Assembly (NCBI GenBank): GCA_027622495.1
Contig: JAQBYL010000132.1
Coordinates: 1 to 9,862 of the forward strand
Reading direction: 5' to 3'
Length of the DNA stretch: 9,862 nt
Source: Pseudomonadota bacterium
Lineage (GTDB): Bacteria > Pseudomonadota > Gammaproteobacteria > Pseudomonadales > Azotimanducaceae
Made by a program: the position numbers and the translations under genes. Under the pieces are notes generated by a model that saw nothing but the letters and a program-made list of their open reading frames with translations, was not told the DNA's origin and made no database searches. Positions 1 through 6,803 of the stretch are shown here, piece after piece. Position 1 is the first letter of the stretch. Each line of letters opens with the position of its first letter.

Positions 1-405
1 GGTACCGATTACCACACCGGGGAACACGTCGGCAAGAGCACCTTTTGTCTGCCAGGGTAATTTGGCCTGCATTCCTGCCAGCCCCTGTGCACACAACCGG
101 CCATCGCGGGTTTCGACCCGGCAGGCAAACCTGCCATCGGTCTCGCCTGCGATTGTTCGAACTTCCTCGTCGATGTAAACCGGCGAGACAAAGTTGAAGT
201 CGTACCAGCCGCCTTGCAGCCAGGTGCTGCCGAAATGTTCAAGGATCGATGGCACTGCAAAGTTGGCGACCAAACTGCCGGGCACGAAGGCGCGGCGGAA
301 ACCGAGGCTGCGCGCTGCGTCGTCGTCGTGGATCGAACCCTTCTGCGCGCTGGCTGTATTCGAAAGCAGCTTCCATTCGCTGCTGGTAGTTCGGCGATGG
401 TTCAT
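1..405 (-). CDS. MaoC-like hotdog-fold protein, 5' part (runs off left edge)
   Basis: This open frame reads leftward through the window edge, so only the first 135 residues are seen. It starts at an ATG preceded by AGGAG (bases 413-417) with a 7-base spacer. Residues about 15-85 resemble the N-terminal part of MaoC/hotdog thioester enzymes: SIHDDDAARSLGFRRAFVPG (residues 24-43), then a strand region with WYDFNFVSPVYIDEEV. MaoC-type enzymes normally hydrate or dehydrate acyl-CoA thioesters. The usual Asp-x4-His catalytic pair appears as Gln21 and His26, and the usual HG after the central helix reads PG, so canonical hydratase activity is doubtful. It lies 32 bases after the second CoA-transferase and is most likely the third gene of that leftward operon, which fits a role with CoA thioesters. 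The family call is from pattern only; a longer, two-hotdog protein is possible. Confidence 0.65.
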   Translation of the reverse strand, partial: MNHRRTTSSEWKLLSNTASAQKGSIHDDDAARSLGFRRAFVPGSLVANFAVPSILEHFGSTWLQGGWYDFNFVSPVYIDEEVRTIAGETDGRFACRVETRDGRLCAQGLAGMQAKLPWQTKGALADVFPGVVIGT

Positions 406-437
406 GCTCGTACTCCTGCTGGTTTCAGGCTTTATAG

Positions 438-1430
438 TCACTCGTCGAATCGAAATGGCAGACCGGGCACCGCGAGGGTCTGCCCGTCTATCTCCACGCT
501 GTGCATGGATCCCCGGGCGCGGGTCTGGGGTCCGCTCGCCACTGCCCACGGATCTTCCACCGGTGCAAATGTCCAACCCAGATCCGCAGCGCTGGTAAAC
601 CACTGGTAGCGGCCTTTACTGGCTACCGCCGCGGTGAAATCGTCCTGCATGGCCTGCCAGGGTTGTTCTGCGCCAGGTTGCATCGACTCGGCATTCAGAT
701 ACTGGCCGAGCCCCAGGAACGAGGCAACGTCCTGCCAGGGTTGACCCAGCGCCAGCATGAATATCCAGCCGTCGCTTGCGCGCGCGGTGTGCCGAAAATG
801 TATGCCCTCTGGTTCGCGTGGCTGGCGGTTCAACGGCATGCCGCTGTACGCATAGTCTGAGATATGCCGGGTCCAGTGCTGCATGAGGGTGTCTTGAGCC
901 GAGATGTCTATGTGCACCCCGCTCTCGGTACCGGCCCGTATGCCGAACACCGTCGTCACCGCCGCAGTCGCACCATGCACGCCTGCGATCATGGCAGCCG
1001 CATCGTCCGGCAATTTTCGGGGTGCCTCATCGCGATAGCCCGACACGTGCACTACACCACCGGCTGCCTGCGCGTTGATGTCGGTTGCCTGCCATGTGCT
1101 GTACGGACCGCTGTGGCCAAAAGGAGACAGACTTACCAGCACCCCATCAGGGTGCATCTTGCGCATGCGGGTGTAGTTCAGGCCAAGTTCTTCAAGGTGT
1201 TCTCCACCGCAGTCTTCTATGACTGCGTCATAACTTGTGAGCTCAATTTCGCCGGGCGCAATTATGTTCTTGCCGCGGTTGAAGAACACCTCACGGGCTT
1301 TGATGTCGTCGGGATCGATGTGTGGGTACTCCAGACCGATGTCGATCTGATCTACACTGAACCCAAGCTCGGCAAGCAACAAGCCTGCGCACGCAGCTGC
1401 AGTACCGGTGGATATTTCAAGAACTTTCAA
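438..1430 (-). CDS. CaiB/BaiF family (class III) CoA-transferase, short partner without the catalytic Asp
   Basis: This is a 330-aa member of the class III CoA-transferases, which move CoA between carboxylic acids. The N-terminus (KVLEISTGTAAACAGLLLAELG, start to about residue 23) is the family's Rossmann start, and the LVSLSPFGHSGPY segment (about 98-110) is typical. The family is usually 380-450 aa, so this copy is short. The catalytic aspartate (Asp169 in CaiB and formyl-CoA transferase) sits four residues before a conserved glycine; here that position is Ala146 (AMIAG, 146-150), although Asp142 and Asp143 are nearby. The start is TTG, because no ATG, GTG or TTG lies between it and the preceding in-frame stop. 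It overlaps the upstream CoA-transferase stop by 4 bases (TTGA), so translation is probably coupled. It may be the non-catalytic partner in a heteromeric transferase; alternatively it acts alone with a different residue. Confidence 0.85.
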   Translation of the reverse strand: MKVLEISTGTAAACAGLLLAELGFSVDQIDIGLEYPHIDPDDIKAREVFFNRGKNIIAPGEIELTSYDAVIEDCGGEHLEELGLNYTRMRKMHPDGVLVSLSPFGHSGPYSTWQATDINAQAAGGVVHVSGYRDEAPRKLPDDAAAMIAGVHGATAAVTTVFGIRAGTESGVHIDISAQDTLMQHWTRHISDYAYSGMPLNRQPREPEGIHFRHTARASDGWIFMLALGQPWQDVASFLGLGQYLNAESMQPGAEQPWQAMQDDFTAAVASKGRYQWFTSAADLGWTFAPVEDPWAVASGPQTRARGSMHSVEIDGQTLAVPGLPFRFDE

Positions 1431-2692
1431 TGGTCCAGCCCCAACTTGGACGCATGCTGCGGATCGCGTTGTCTGCTCGCAGGTCGCTCGCGCAGATCGA
1501 GTGCCGGCTCACGAGCTAACACGCCGGCTTTCTCCAGATCCAATACTGCGTCCTCATGCATGTTCAACCAGCGTTTTAACACACGCGCGTTGTCCTGACC
1601 GGTGTGGCGATAGTCGGTGAGCTTGCGCCGCCGCCGACCGATCACGCGCCAGGGTAACGGCGGATGGGGGTGCGTGGTGTAACCGAGTTTAGCCTTACGA
1701 TGCCGAACCGGCTGAAGTGCACCGCGGGCTTTGAACTGCTCATCCAGCGCCGAATCCACCACCGTTCGCACCGGTGCAGCAGCAATCCCATGGGTCTGAA
1801 GCAACCTGGTCAGATCATCTTTGTTCTGATCCTTCGACCAGCTGCTGATGATCTCATCGATTGAGTCGTGATCTGCCCAGCGCATCTGCCGGGTGGCGTG
1901 CGGATCAAGCCCGGCAACACCGATGAGCGCACACAGCCGCTGCCAGCGCTCATCATCGACCACGCTGATGCTGATCCACTCATCATCACCAACAGATCGG
2001 TAGATACCCTGCGGAACAAAGCGCGGATCGCGGTTACCCCTGTACTCCGGCAGGTGTCCCTGCACCGACGCCCTGGTCATGGATTCGCCGATCAGGTGAG
2101 TAATACAGGCGGTCATCGACAGGTCGATTGTTGCACCCTGGCCGGTCTCCTGACGTTTCATCAGCGCGGCGGTAATGGCGAGGGCCGCATATCGGCCGGA
2201 GAGTTGGTCCGCGAATACTCCGGTGCTCACCCGGAAAGGTGTTTCGTCCTCGTCGACCATGAGGTAGTTCATTCCTCCTGCTGCTTCGGTGGAGGGTCCG
2301 AAAGCCGGAAAATCCGACCAGGGTCCAGGACTGCCGTAACCAGAAAGCTGCAGCCAGATGAGGGCGGGTTTTGCCTGGCGCAGACGGGCGGCATCAAGAC
2401 CATATTTCGCCAGCACGCTGGGGCGGAAGTTGTTGCAGACCACGTCGGCCTGCATGGCCAGATCGAACGCAATATCCCGTCCGGCTGCGTTCGTCAGATC
2501 GATGGCGATGCTCGACTTGCCATGAAAGACCCCGTCGATGACGCTGATGTACCGATCCTGTTGTCGCTCAGGGGGCGAAACCCGGACCACGTCGGCGCCC
2601 AGGTCGTGCAGCGCGCGGGTACCGGCGGGCAGCGAAAAAGCGAGTTCAAAGCTGAGAACCCGGGTGCCATTCAGGGGTTTATAGGTGTGCAA
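1427..2692 (-). CDS. CaiB/BaiF family (class III) CoA-transferase, catalytic-type
   Basis: This protein of about 421 aa transfers CoA from an acyl-CoA donor to a carboxylic acid through an aspartyl-CoA intermediate (family knowledge). The N-terminus reads KPLNGTRVLSFELAFSLPAG, then DLGADVVRVSPPE; LSGYGSPGPW (about 117-126) is the classic family signature. The catalytic aspartate is present as Asp162 in GVFADQLSG, followed by RYAALAITAAL and TGQGATIDLS. Length is typical. The start is uncertain. I chose TTG at 2692 because the family homology begins directly after it, but its Shine-Dalgarno sequence is poor. An in-frame ATG at 2782 (451 aa) is the alternative; longer versions from 2848 would run into the divergent dioxygenase gene. 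It is the first gene of the leftward operon (two CoA-transferases and a MaoC-like protein). The substrate is unknown. Confidence 0.87.
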   Translation of the reverse strand: MHTYKPLNGTRVLSFELAFSLPAGTRALHDLGADVVRVSPPERQQDRYISVIDGVFHGKSSIAIDLTNAAGRDIAFDLAMQADVVCNNFRPSVLAKYGLDAARLRQAKPALIWLQLSGYGSPGPWSDFPAFGPSTEAAGGMNYLMVDEDETPFRVSTGVFADQLSGRYAALAITAALMKRQETGQGATIDLSMTACITHLIGESMTRASVQGHLPEYRGNRDPRFVPQGIYRSVGDDEWISISVVDDERWQRLCALIGVAGLDPHATRQMRWADHDSIDEIISSWSKDQNKDDLTRLLQTHGIAAAPVRTVVDSALDEQFKARGALQPVRHRKAKLGYTTHPHPPLPWRVIGRRRRKLTDYRHTGQDNARVLKRWLNMHEDAVLDLEKAGVLAREPALDLRERPASRQRDPQHASKLGLDH

Positions 2693-2762
2693 TGCATCAA
2701 TCTTGAAATTTCGGTTGCGGTTCAGTGTAGGTGATGACCTCGCATCAGAGAAGCAATGACCG

Positions 2763-2776
2763 GCACATTGATGTGC
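2763..2776. promoter_or_regulatory. 14-bp dyad in divergent spacer, candidate operator
   Basis: GCACATTGATGTGC has perfect 6-base arms around a TG centre. It sits between the two divergent operons, 38 bases before the dioxygenase ATG and about 70 bases upstream of the chosen CoA-transferase start. A second, weaker inverted pair (CATCG at 2780-2784, CGATG at 2793-2797) follows. The position suits an operator serving one or both operons, but no convincing -35/-10 pair was found and no regulator gene lies in the window. If the CoA-transferase really begins at 2782, the dyad would be inside its coding region. Confidence 0.35.
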
Positions 2777-2803
2777 TAGCATCGAAAGCTGCCGATGACA
2801 CCC

Positions 2804-2810
2804 GGTGGAG
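2804..2810 (+). promoter_or_regulatory. Ribosome binding site of the TauD/TfdA gene
   Basis: GGTGGAG lies 4 bases before the ATG at 2815. It decides the start of the dioxygenase over the in-frame upstream codons at 2731 and 2734, which have no comparable site and would lie in the divergent promoter region. Confidence 0.6.
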
Positions 2811-2814
2811 AGCA

Positions 2815-3792
2815 ATGGCATCGCGTACACAAGCATTGAGTGTGACACCCCTCGACAGCCCTGTTGGGGCCATCGTTGAGGGCTGGGTTCCGAAGGCAGA
2901 GCTGACGGTGAGTATCAAGGCTGAGATTGTACAGGCGTTGCAGGCTCACCAGGTTCTGATATTCCGCGGCCAGGTTGCTCCAGAAGATCAGGCGCTGGTG
3001 CGTTTTGCGTCTGAGTTCGGTGATCTGGTGCAGGGATCCGAATGGTTTGGTGACATCGACCGCATACCGGAGATCCTGCGGGTAAACAATCTGATCGATG
3101 ACAAAGGCGTCCCTGAGGGGACTGGCGGATCCATGTCGCTCGAGTGGCATTCCGACTATTCCTACGTGCCAACGGTGGGCAAAGAAAGTTTTCTCGAAGC
3201 CGTGGAGCTTCCGGCGCAACCGCCGTCCACCAGTTTCTGCAGTCAGTACGCGGCGCTGGAGTCGCTCCCCCGGGCAATGGTCGACATGCTGCGCGGCTAT
3301 AGTGCGCACCACTCGATTACCGGTTATTACGCTGGTGAGGCAAAAGTGAGTGATTCACCCGAATCGGAAAGCGAGGCACGCGAAGGGTTTGCTGCAAAAC
3401 GCACACGCAATCAGAGCCTTGGCAGAACCCAGCCGGACATCCCTCAGGCAACGCATCCGGTGATCCTGCGCCACCCCGATACCGGGCGTGAATTACTGTA
3501 TGTGAGCAGAGGCATCACCCGCCGCATCGTTGACCTGCCAAAAGACGAAAGCGATGCTCTGCTCAAGGAGCTTGCCGCGCATTCCACCCGCACCGAAAAT
3601 GTTTACGCGCACAAGTGGCAGGCGGGTGACCTGGTGATGTTCGATACCCTGGGCACCCTGCACCGGCGCGAAGCCTGGGATCCATCTGAGCGTCGGGTCA
3701 TGCGTCAGCTGAGCACCTGGTGGCGGCCACCTGGTCTATCGCCCGCCGGTCAAACACACACTGATCAGTTACACGGAGCAGTAAATCCATGA
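2815..3792 (+). CDS. TauD/TfdA family Fe(II)/2-oxoglutarate-dependent dioxygenase
   Basis: This 325-aa enzyme belongs to the non-haem iron dioxygenases that hydroxylate a substrate while converting 2-oxoglutarate and oxygen to succinate and CO2. All the expected ligands are visible: His112 and Asp114 in LEWHSDYSY, His283 in TLGTLHRREAW, and Arg297 in RRVMRQLSTW, which matches the 2-oxoglutarate-binding arginine (TauD Arg270). The N-terminal part (LDSPVGAIVEGW, LQAHQVLIFRGQ) and YVSRGITRRIVDLP fit the family, as does the length. An acidic, Ser/Glu-rich insert lies at about residues 180-190. It is the first gene of the rightward operon and ends in an ATGA overlap with the next gene. The start is set by the GGTGGAG site. 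The substrate could be a sulfonate, an aryloxy acid or something else; the sequence does not say. Confidence 0.92.
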   Translation: MASRTQALSVTPLDSPVGAIVEGWVPKAELTVSIKAEIVQALQAHQVLIFRGQVAPEDQALVRFASEFGDLVQGSEWFGDIDRIPEILRVNNLIDDKGVPEGTGGSMSLEWHSDYSYVPTVGKESFLEAVELPAQPPSTSFCSQYAALESLPRAMVDMLRGYSAHHSITGYYAGEAKVSDSPESESEAREGFAAKRTRNQSLGRTQPDIPQATHPVILRHPDTGRELLYVSRGITRRIVDLPKDESDALLKELAAHSTRTENVYAHKWQAGDLVMFDTLGTLHRREAWDPSERRVMRQLSTWWRPPGLSPAGQTHTDQLHGAVNP

Positions 3793-4049
3793 AGCCTTCA
3801 GCGAGCGGTATACGTCGTTCAATCTTTGCCCGGGATGACGATACGTGGAGTAGCATCGCAGCCCGTGAGTTAGCAGGCACCACAACACCGGCGGACACAG
3901 ATTTAAGCGGCACAGTCGAGCAACTGCAGAGCTGGAACATGCATGTTTTCATGCGTCCGGCAGCTCCGGCGGATTCGCCACGCGCTGGTAATCCGATCCT
4001 GCCCAGCGACGTCATATTTCTGGAGCCACCCCTGGGGTCGGCCTCCTGA
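3789..4049 (+). CDS. Small LysM-like protein, no signal peptide
   Basis: This 86-aa reading frame starts inside the dioxygenase stop (ATGA) and has GGAG 10 bases upstream (3775-3778). After a basic start (SGIRRSIFARDDDT) it follows the order of a LysM-type fold: DDDTWSSIAARELAG (about 16-30), then LQSWNMHVFMRP (about 47-58), then PILPSDVIFLEPP (about 69-81). This resembles the GDT-x-x-x-IA ... N ... I-x-PGD-x-L-x-IP layout of LysM and of phage tail protein X. The LysM reading is inference from this pattern. It has no signal peptide or membrane segment, so it should be cytoplasmic, which is unusual for a peptidoglycan-binding module. Its overlaps on both sides argue that it is a real gene working with the dioxygenase and amidohydrolase, perhaps as a small accessory or scaffold protein. 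Function unknown. Confidence 0.7.
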   Translation: MKPSASGIRRSIFARDDDTWSSIAARELAGTTTPADTDLSGTVEQLQSWNMHVFMRPAAPADSPRAGNPILPSDVIFLEPPLGSAS

Positions 4050-4333
4050 TGATCAACCAGGCAGCCATCTGCAGTGTTCGCGTTGCCGCTGCGCACGAAG
4101 GCGTCGCTGAACTTGTGGTGACGCTTGCGCACTCGAACGGTGGTCGTTCGGTGGTGGCCCTGGATCACCTGGCTGCGTCGGCACTGCTGAGTGCATGCGC
4201 TGCCAACACACCGGAGCAGCTGATCGGCGAAAGTTGGTCTAAGGTCAGGGACGCGCTCGGTGTCTCTTTTAATCGTTTCTCAGATCAGCAAAGTGATCCA
4301 GAAACAAGACAGCACAACCTAAATCCAGAATGA
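4049..4333 (+). CDS. Small protein of unknown function
   Basis: This 94-aa frame begins at TGATG, sharing one base with the stop of the LysM-like gene, and ends 12 bases before the amidohydrolase ATG. I do not recognise the family. The sequence suggests two strands (AAICSVRVAAAHEG and VAELVVTLAH), a turn with SNGGRSVVALD (about 29-39), a helix (HLAASALLSACAAN, about 40-53) and a second helix (PEQLIGESWSKVRDAL, about 55-70), followed by a polar tail. It has no signal peptide, membrane segment or metal-binding cluster; two cysteines (Cys8 and Cys50) are far apart. The single-base overlap, the well-defined alternation of hydrophobic residues and the operon position support a real, cytoplasmic protein. 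Its only hint of function is the company it keeps. Confidence 0.68.
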   Translation: MINQAAICSVRVAAAHEGVAELVVTLAHSNGGRSVVALDHLAASALLSACAANTPEQLIGESWSKVRDALGVSFNRFSDQQSDPETRQHNLNPE

Positions 4334-4345
4334 GGAACAGCCAGC

Positions 4346-6013
4346 ATGTTTGATCTGATTATCCGTAACGGTCTGATCGTCGATGGCACCGGCGCGCCCG
4401 CATACACCGCCGACATTGCGGTGCGGGATGGGCGGATTGCCAGAATCGGCCGCGGGATCGGCGAAGCAAAGCAGATGATCGATGCTGGCGGCAAAGTCGT
4501 CGCGCCTGGTTTCATCGATCCGCATACCCACTTCGACGCCCAGTTGTTGTGGGACGGCCACGCCAAACCAGCGCTCACCCACGGCGTTACCACCATCGTT
4601 CCTGGTAATTGCTCTCTGTCTCTTGCTCCCTTGAAAGAAAAACATCGAATGAAGCTGGTCGGCATGTTCAACCAGATCGAAGAAATGCCGTTCAAGGCGT
4701 TCAAAGAAGGTGTCGAGTGGAACTGGGAAACCATGGACGAGTACCTGCAGCGAATCGGCAAAGGCCTCGCCATCAATGTGGCTCTGCTGGTCGGTCACAG
4801 CGTGTTGCGCCTGTGGGTTATGGAAGACGCTGCCATGCAGCGCACCGCGACGGATGCAGAAATCGCGCAGATGCAGGATCTGTTGCGCGAGTGTCTTGAT
4901 GCGGGTGCGGCAGGTATGTCCACCAGCTTCGTTGACATGGATGAAACATTGCAGCCTGTCCCGAGTCGCTTTGCCAACGCTGCCGAACTCGATGCGCTGA
5001 CCGCCGTGCTCGGTGAATATGGCCGTATGTTGCAGATCGTCCCTGAGTTTTACGATCCGGATCTGACCATTGCGCGGGTCGATCAACTGGCCGAACTGTC
5101 GTTGAAATACGGGATCCCAACGACCTTCTCACCCTTGTTCGTCAATGGTGAAAACGTCAACGGTGTTGCGCGGGTCATGGCCCGTGTGGACGAACAGTTT
5201 GCCCGTGGCGCGCGTGTCTGGCCTCAAGTGCAGACCCGACCCATCGACATCAGCTTCAGCTTTGCGGTACCAAGCCTGTTGTTCATCCGTCTGCGCAGCT
5301 GGTACCAGATCATGCGCTTTGGCAGCCACGACGACATCGTTGCCGCTTTCAGCGACGCAGAACGCCGCAAGGCGTTAGTCGCCGATGCATCTTCTTTAAA
5401 CGCGTTGTGGTCCCGGCTGGTTTTGCGGCAGGTCAACAGCGACGCAAATCTTCCTCTGGTGGGTAAAACGCTTGAAGAAATCGCGGCTCTGCGCGGCACT
5501 ACCCTGGTCGATGCGATGATCGACCTGTCTTTAGAAGAAGATCTGGATGCACATTTTCTGGCCGCCAATATGGGTCACAACGACGATGCCCGCGTGAGTG
5601 AACTGCTCAAGCATCCATTGGTACACGTGGGGGCCAGCGACGGCGGTGCGCACATACTTTCGTTCTCAACCTATGGCGACACCGGTTATCTGCTCGGCCA
5701 CTTCGTTCGCGAGACGCAAAGCATCGGCCTGGAAGCGGCGATCAAGAAGATCACCAGCGATACGGCTGCCATCTGGGGGATCGTCGATCGGGGCCAGCTG
5801 CGGCCCGGCTATATTGCCGATATCGCGATCTTTGCCGCCGACACTATCGATCGAGGCGCCGAATATTACGTGCAGGACGTTCCCGGTGAGGGCAGCCGCT
5901 ACGTTCGCGATTCTGTGGGAATGGACACAGTGGTCGTCGGGGGCGAGATCAGCTGGTCTGCGGCGAACGGTTATACCGATGCCCAGCGGGGTGAGGTGCT
6001 GTTCCGGACCTGA
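4346..6013 (+). CDS. Amidohydrolase family protein, N-acyl-D-amino-acid deacylase-like
   Basis: This 555-aa protein belongs to the D-aminoacylase branch of the amidohydrolase superfamily, which hydrolyses amide bonds (for example N-acyl-D-amino acids) in a TIM barrel with a metal site. The N-terminal small domain (LIIRNGLIVDGTGAPAY) leads to GFIDPHTHFDAQLLWD with His60 and His62. Cys89 in VPGNCSLSLAP matches the metal-bridging cysteine of the family, and Asp432 in HVGASDGGAH (427-436) the catalytic aspartate; HSVLRLW (151-157) is also typical. GQLRPGYIADIAIF near the C-terminus is the standard ending. The SHHK motif of characterised D-aminoacylases is not seen; the matching stretch reads TTFSPLF (259-265), so its metal site may differ. 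It starts after GAGGA (4332-4336), which overlaps the previous stop, and closes the rightward operon. The true substrate is unknown. Confidence 0.9.
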   Translation: MFDLIIRNGLIVDGTGAPAYTADIAVRDGRIARIGRGIGEAKQMIDAGGKVVAPGFIDPHTHFDAQLLWDGHAKPALTHGVTTIVPGNCSLSLAPLKEKHRMKLVGMFNQIEEMPFKAFKEGVEWNWETMDEYLQRIGKGLAINVALLVGHSVLRLWVMEDAAMQRTATDAEIAQMQDLLRECLDAGAAGMSTSFVDMDETLQPVPSRFANAAELDALTAVLGEYGRMLQIVPEFYDPDLTIARVDQLAELSLKYGIPTTFSPLFVNGENVNGVARVMARVDEQFARGARVWPQVQTRPIDISFSFAVPSLLFIRLRSWYQIMRFGSHDDIVAAFSDAERRKALVADASSLNALWSRLVLRQVNSDANLPLVGKTLEEIAALRGTTLVDAMIDLSLEEDLDAHFLAANMGHNDDARVSELLKHPLVHVGASDGGAHILSFSTYGDTGYLLGHFVRETQSIGLEAAIKKITSDTAAIWGIVDRGQLRPGYIADIAIFAADTIDRGAEYYVQDVPGEGSRYVRDSVGMDTVVVGGEISWSAANGYTDAQRGEVLFRT

Positions 6014-6154
6014 GCAGCGACTCAGGAGCACCGCAGGCAAATCTGTTACCTGAAACCAAAGATGCCCTGCAAAGCCAAGGGCCATGAGTACTTTCACGGC
6101 GTCATGCAACAGGTGAATGACCGGGTCGCCGTTGATGGCAGGGAGAACGCCGAC

Positions 6155-6703
6155 TCAGCTGATGCAGAGCTCGTAGATATCTTCAAGTCCGTCGTCTTCG
6201 TCCACCTGTGTGCCGATCTTGTGAAAACCCAGACGCTCGGCTATGCGGACAGAAGGTTCGTTCAGTGGGCTGATCGAGAGAACAAAGCGCGAAACCCCTT
6301 GTGTTTGCGCCCAGATCATTAACGCCTGGCAGGCTTCGCTCGCATAACCCTGCCGCCGGTGTGGCGAAAAAATGGTATAGCCCATTTCTACACCACCCGG
6401 TCCCAGCGGGCGCACTGGATCTGGTGCGGCCGCCATGTGAAAAGCGATGGACCCCACTACAGTTTGTGACGAGCGACGCACAATGGCCCGCTCCATCCAT
6501 GGCTCGAGTGCCGGGTTAGCATCGACTTGTTGCAGCCGCAGTTGCTTGTGCACCGAAACTGGCCACCACTCGTGGGCAACGGCGAAGCCGAGTATCTGTT
6601 CCGCAAGCACCCGGTCGTCCTGCAGTGCTGCATGGAAAAAGGCGGGTGTCATCAGGACCAGGTCCAGGCGGTTTGTGTGGATTGTTGATTCAGTTTGGTG
6701 CAT
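6155..6703 (-). CDS. GNAT family N-acetyltransferase
   Basis: This 182-aa cytoplasmic enzyme should transfer an acetyl group from acetyl-CoA to an amine. It starts TNRLDLVLMTPAFFHAAL, as in RimJ/RimL-like members. The acetyl-CoA pyrophosphate loop is present as HRRQGYASEA (115-124), preceded by the strand VEMGYTIFSP (105-114) and followed by the helix ACQALMIWA. The motif B region reads NEPSVRIAERLGF (148-160). Length is normal for a single GNAT domain. The ATG at 6703 is favoured by a strong GAGGGGAG site (6711-6718) with a 7-base spacer; the frame stays open upstream to 6790 without a comparable site. It is convergent with the amidohydrolase and divergent from the lytic transglycosylase, so it is probably a single-gene unit. 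The acceptor may be a protein N-terminus, an antibiotic or a metabolite. Confidence 0.88.
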   Translation of the reverse strand: MHQTESTIHTNRLDLVLMTPAFFHAALQDDRVLAEQILGFAVAHEWWPVSVHKQLRLQQVDANPALEPWMERAIVRRSSQTVVGSIAFHMAAAPDPVRPLGPGGVEMGYTIFSPHRRQGYASEACQALMIWAQTQGVSRFVLSISPLNEPSVRIAERLGFHKIGTQVDEDDGLEDIYELCIS

Positions 6704-6803
6704 GTCAGCGCTCCCCTCAGCAGGATTGTGTCTTAGGTACACATAAAGAGATTGACGAACGATCTGTATCGCGGTTGAAATGCGACGCATCTTCTACCAA
6801 ACC
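6704..6803. promoter_or_regulatory. Divergent spacer between acetyltransferase and lytic transglycosylase
   Basis: This 100-base spacer must carry both promoters. On the + strand TTGACG (6752-6757) is a good -35-like hexamer, but the stretch 17 bases later (TTGAAA, 6775-6780) is a weak -10. An imperfect dyad, TGTGT-7 nt-ACACA (6727-6743), lies in the middle and could be an operator. None of this is decisive. Confidence 0.3.

Noticed and set aside
864..1598. Rightward open frame of 244 codons across the second CoA-transferase
   Set aside because: Antisense to a motif-supported gene; the Cys/His/Arg-rich composition is that of a shadow frame.
438..2692. First idea that the 421-aa CoA-transferase was the degenerate one, from the SMTAC versus SAQDT position
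   Set aside because: The catalytic aspartate of CaiB and formyl-CoA transferase is not at that position but upstream, before the conserved glycine (ADYFSG in CaiB); there the 421-aa protein has Asp and the 330-aa protein has Ala.
1868..2734. Long rightward open frame (288 codons) opposite the first CoA-transferase
   Set aside because: It is antisense to a gene with clear family motifs and its own translation shows no recognisable domain; it is a shadow frame.
4319..5086. Leftward open frame of 255 codons opposite the amidohydrolase
   Set aside because: Antisense to the conserved HTH and Cys motif region of the amidohydrolase, rich in His and Arg as expected for a mirror frame, and no family match.
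6064..6082. GCCCT-9 nt-AGGGC hairpin between the convergent amidohydrolase and acetyltransferase genes
   Set aside because: The stem is only 5 bp and there is no clean T-run on either strand, though the leftward side is mildly T-rich. Too weak to call a terminator.
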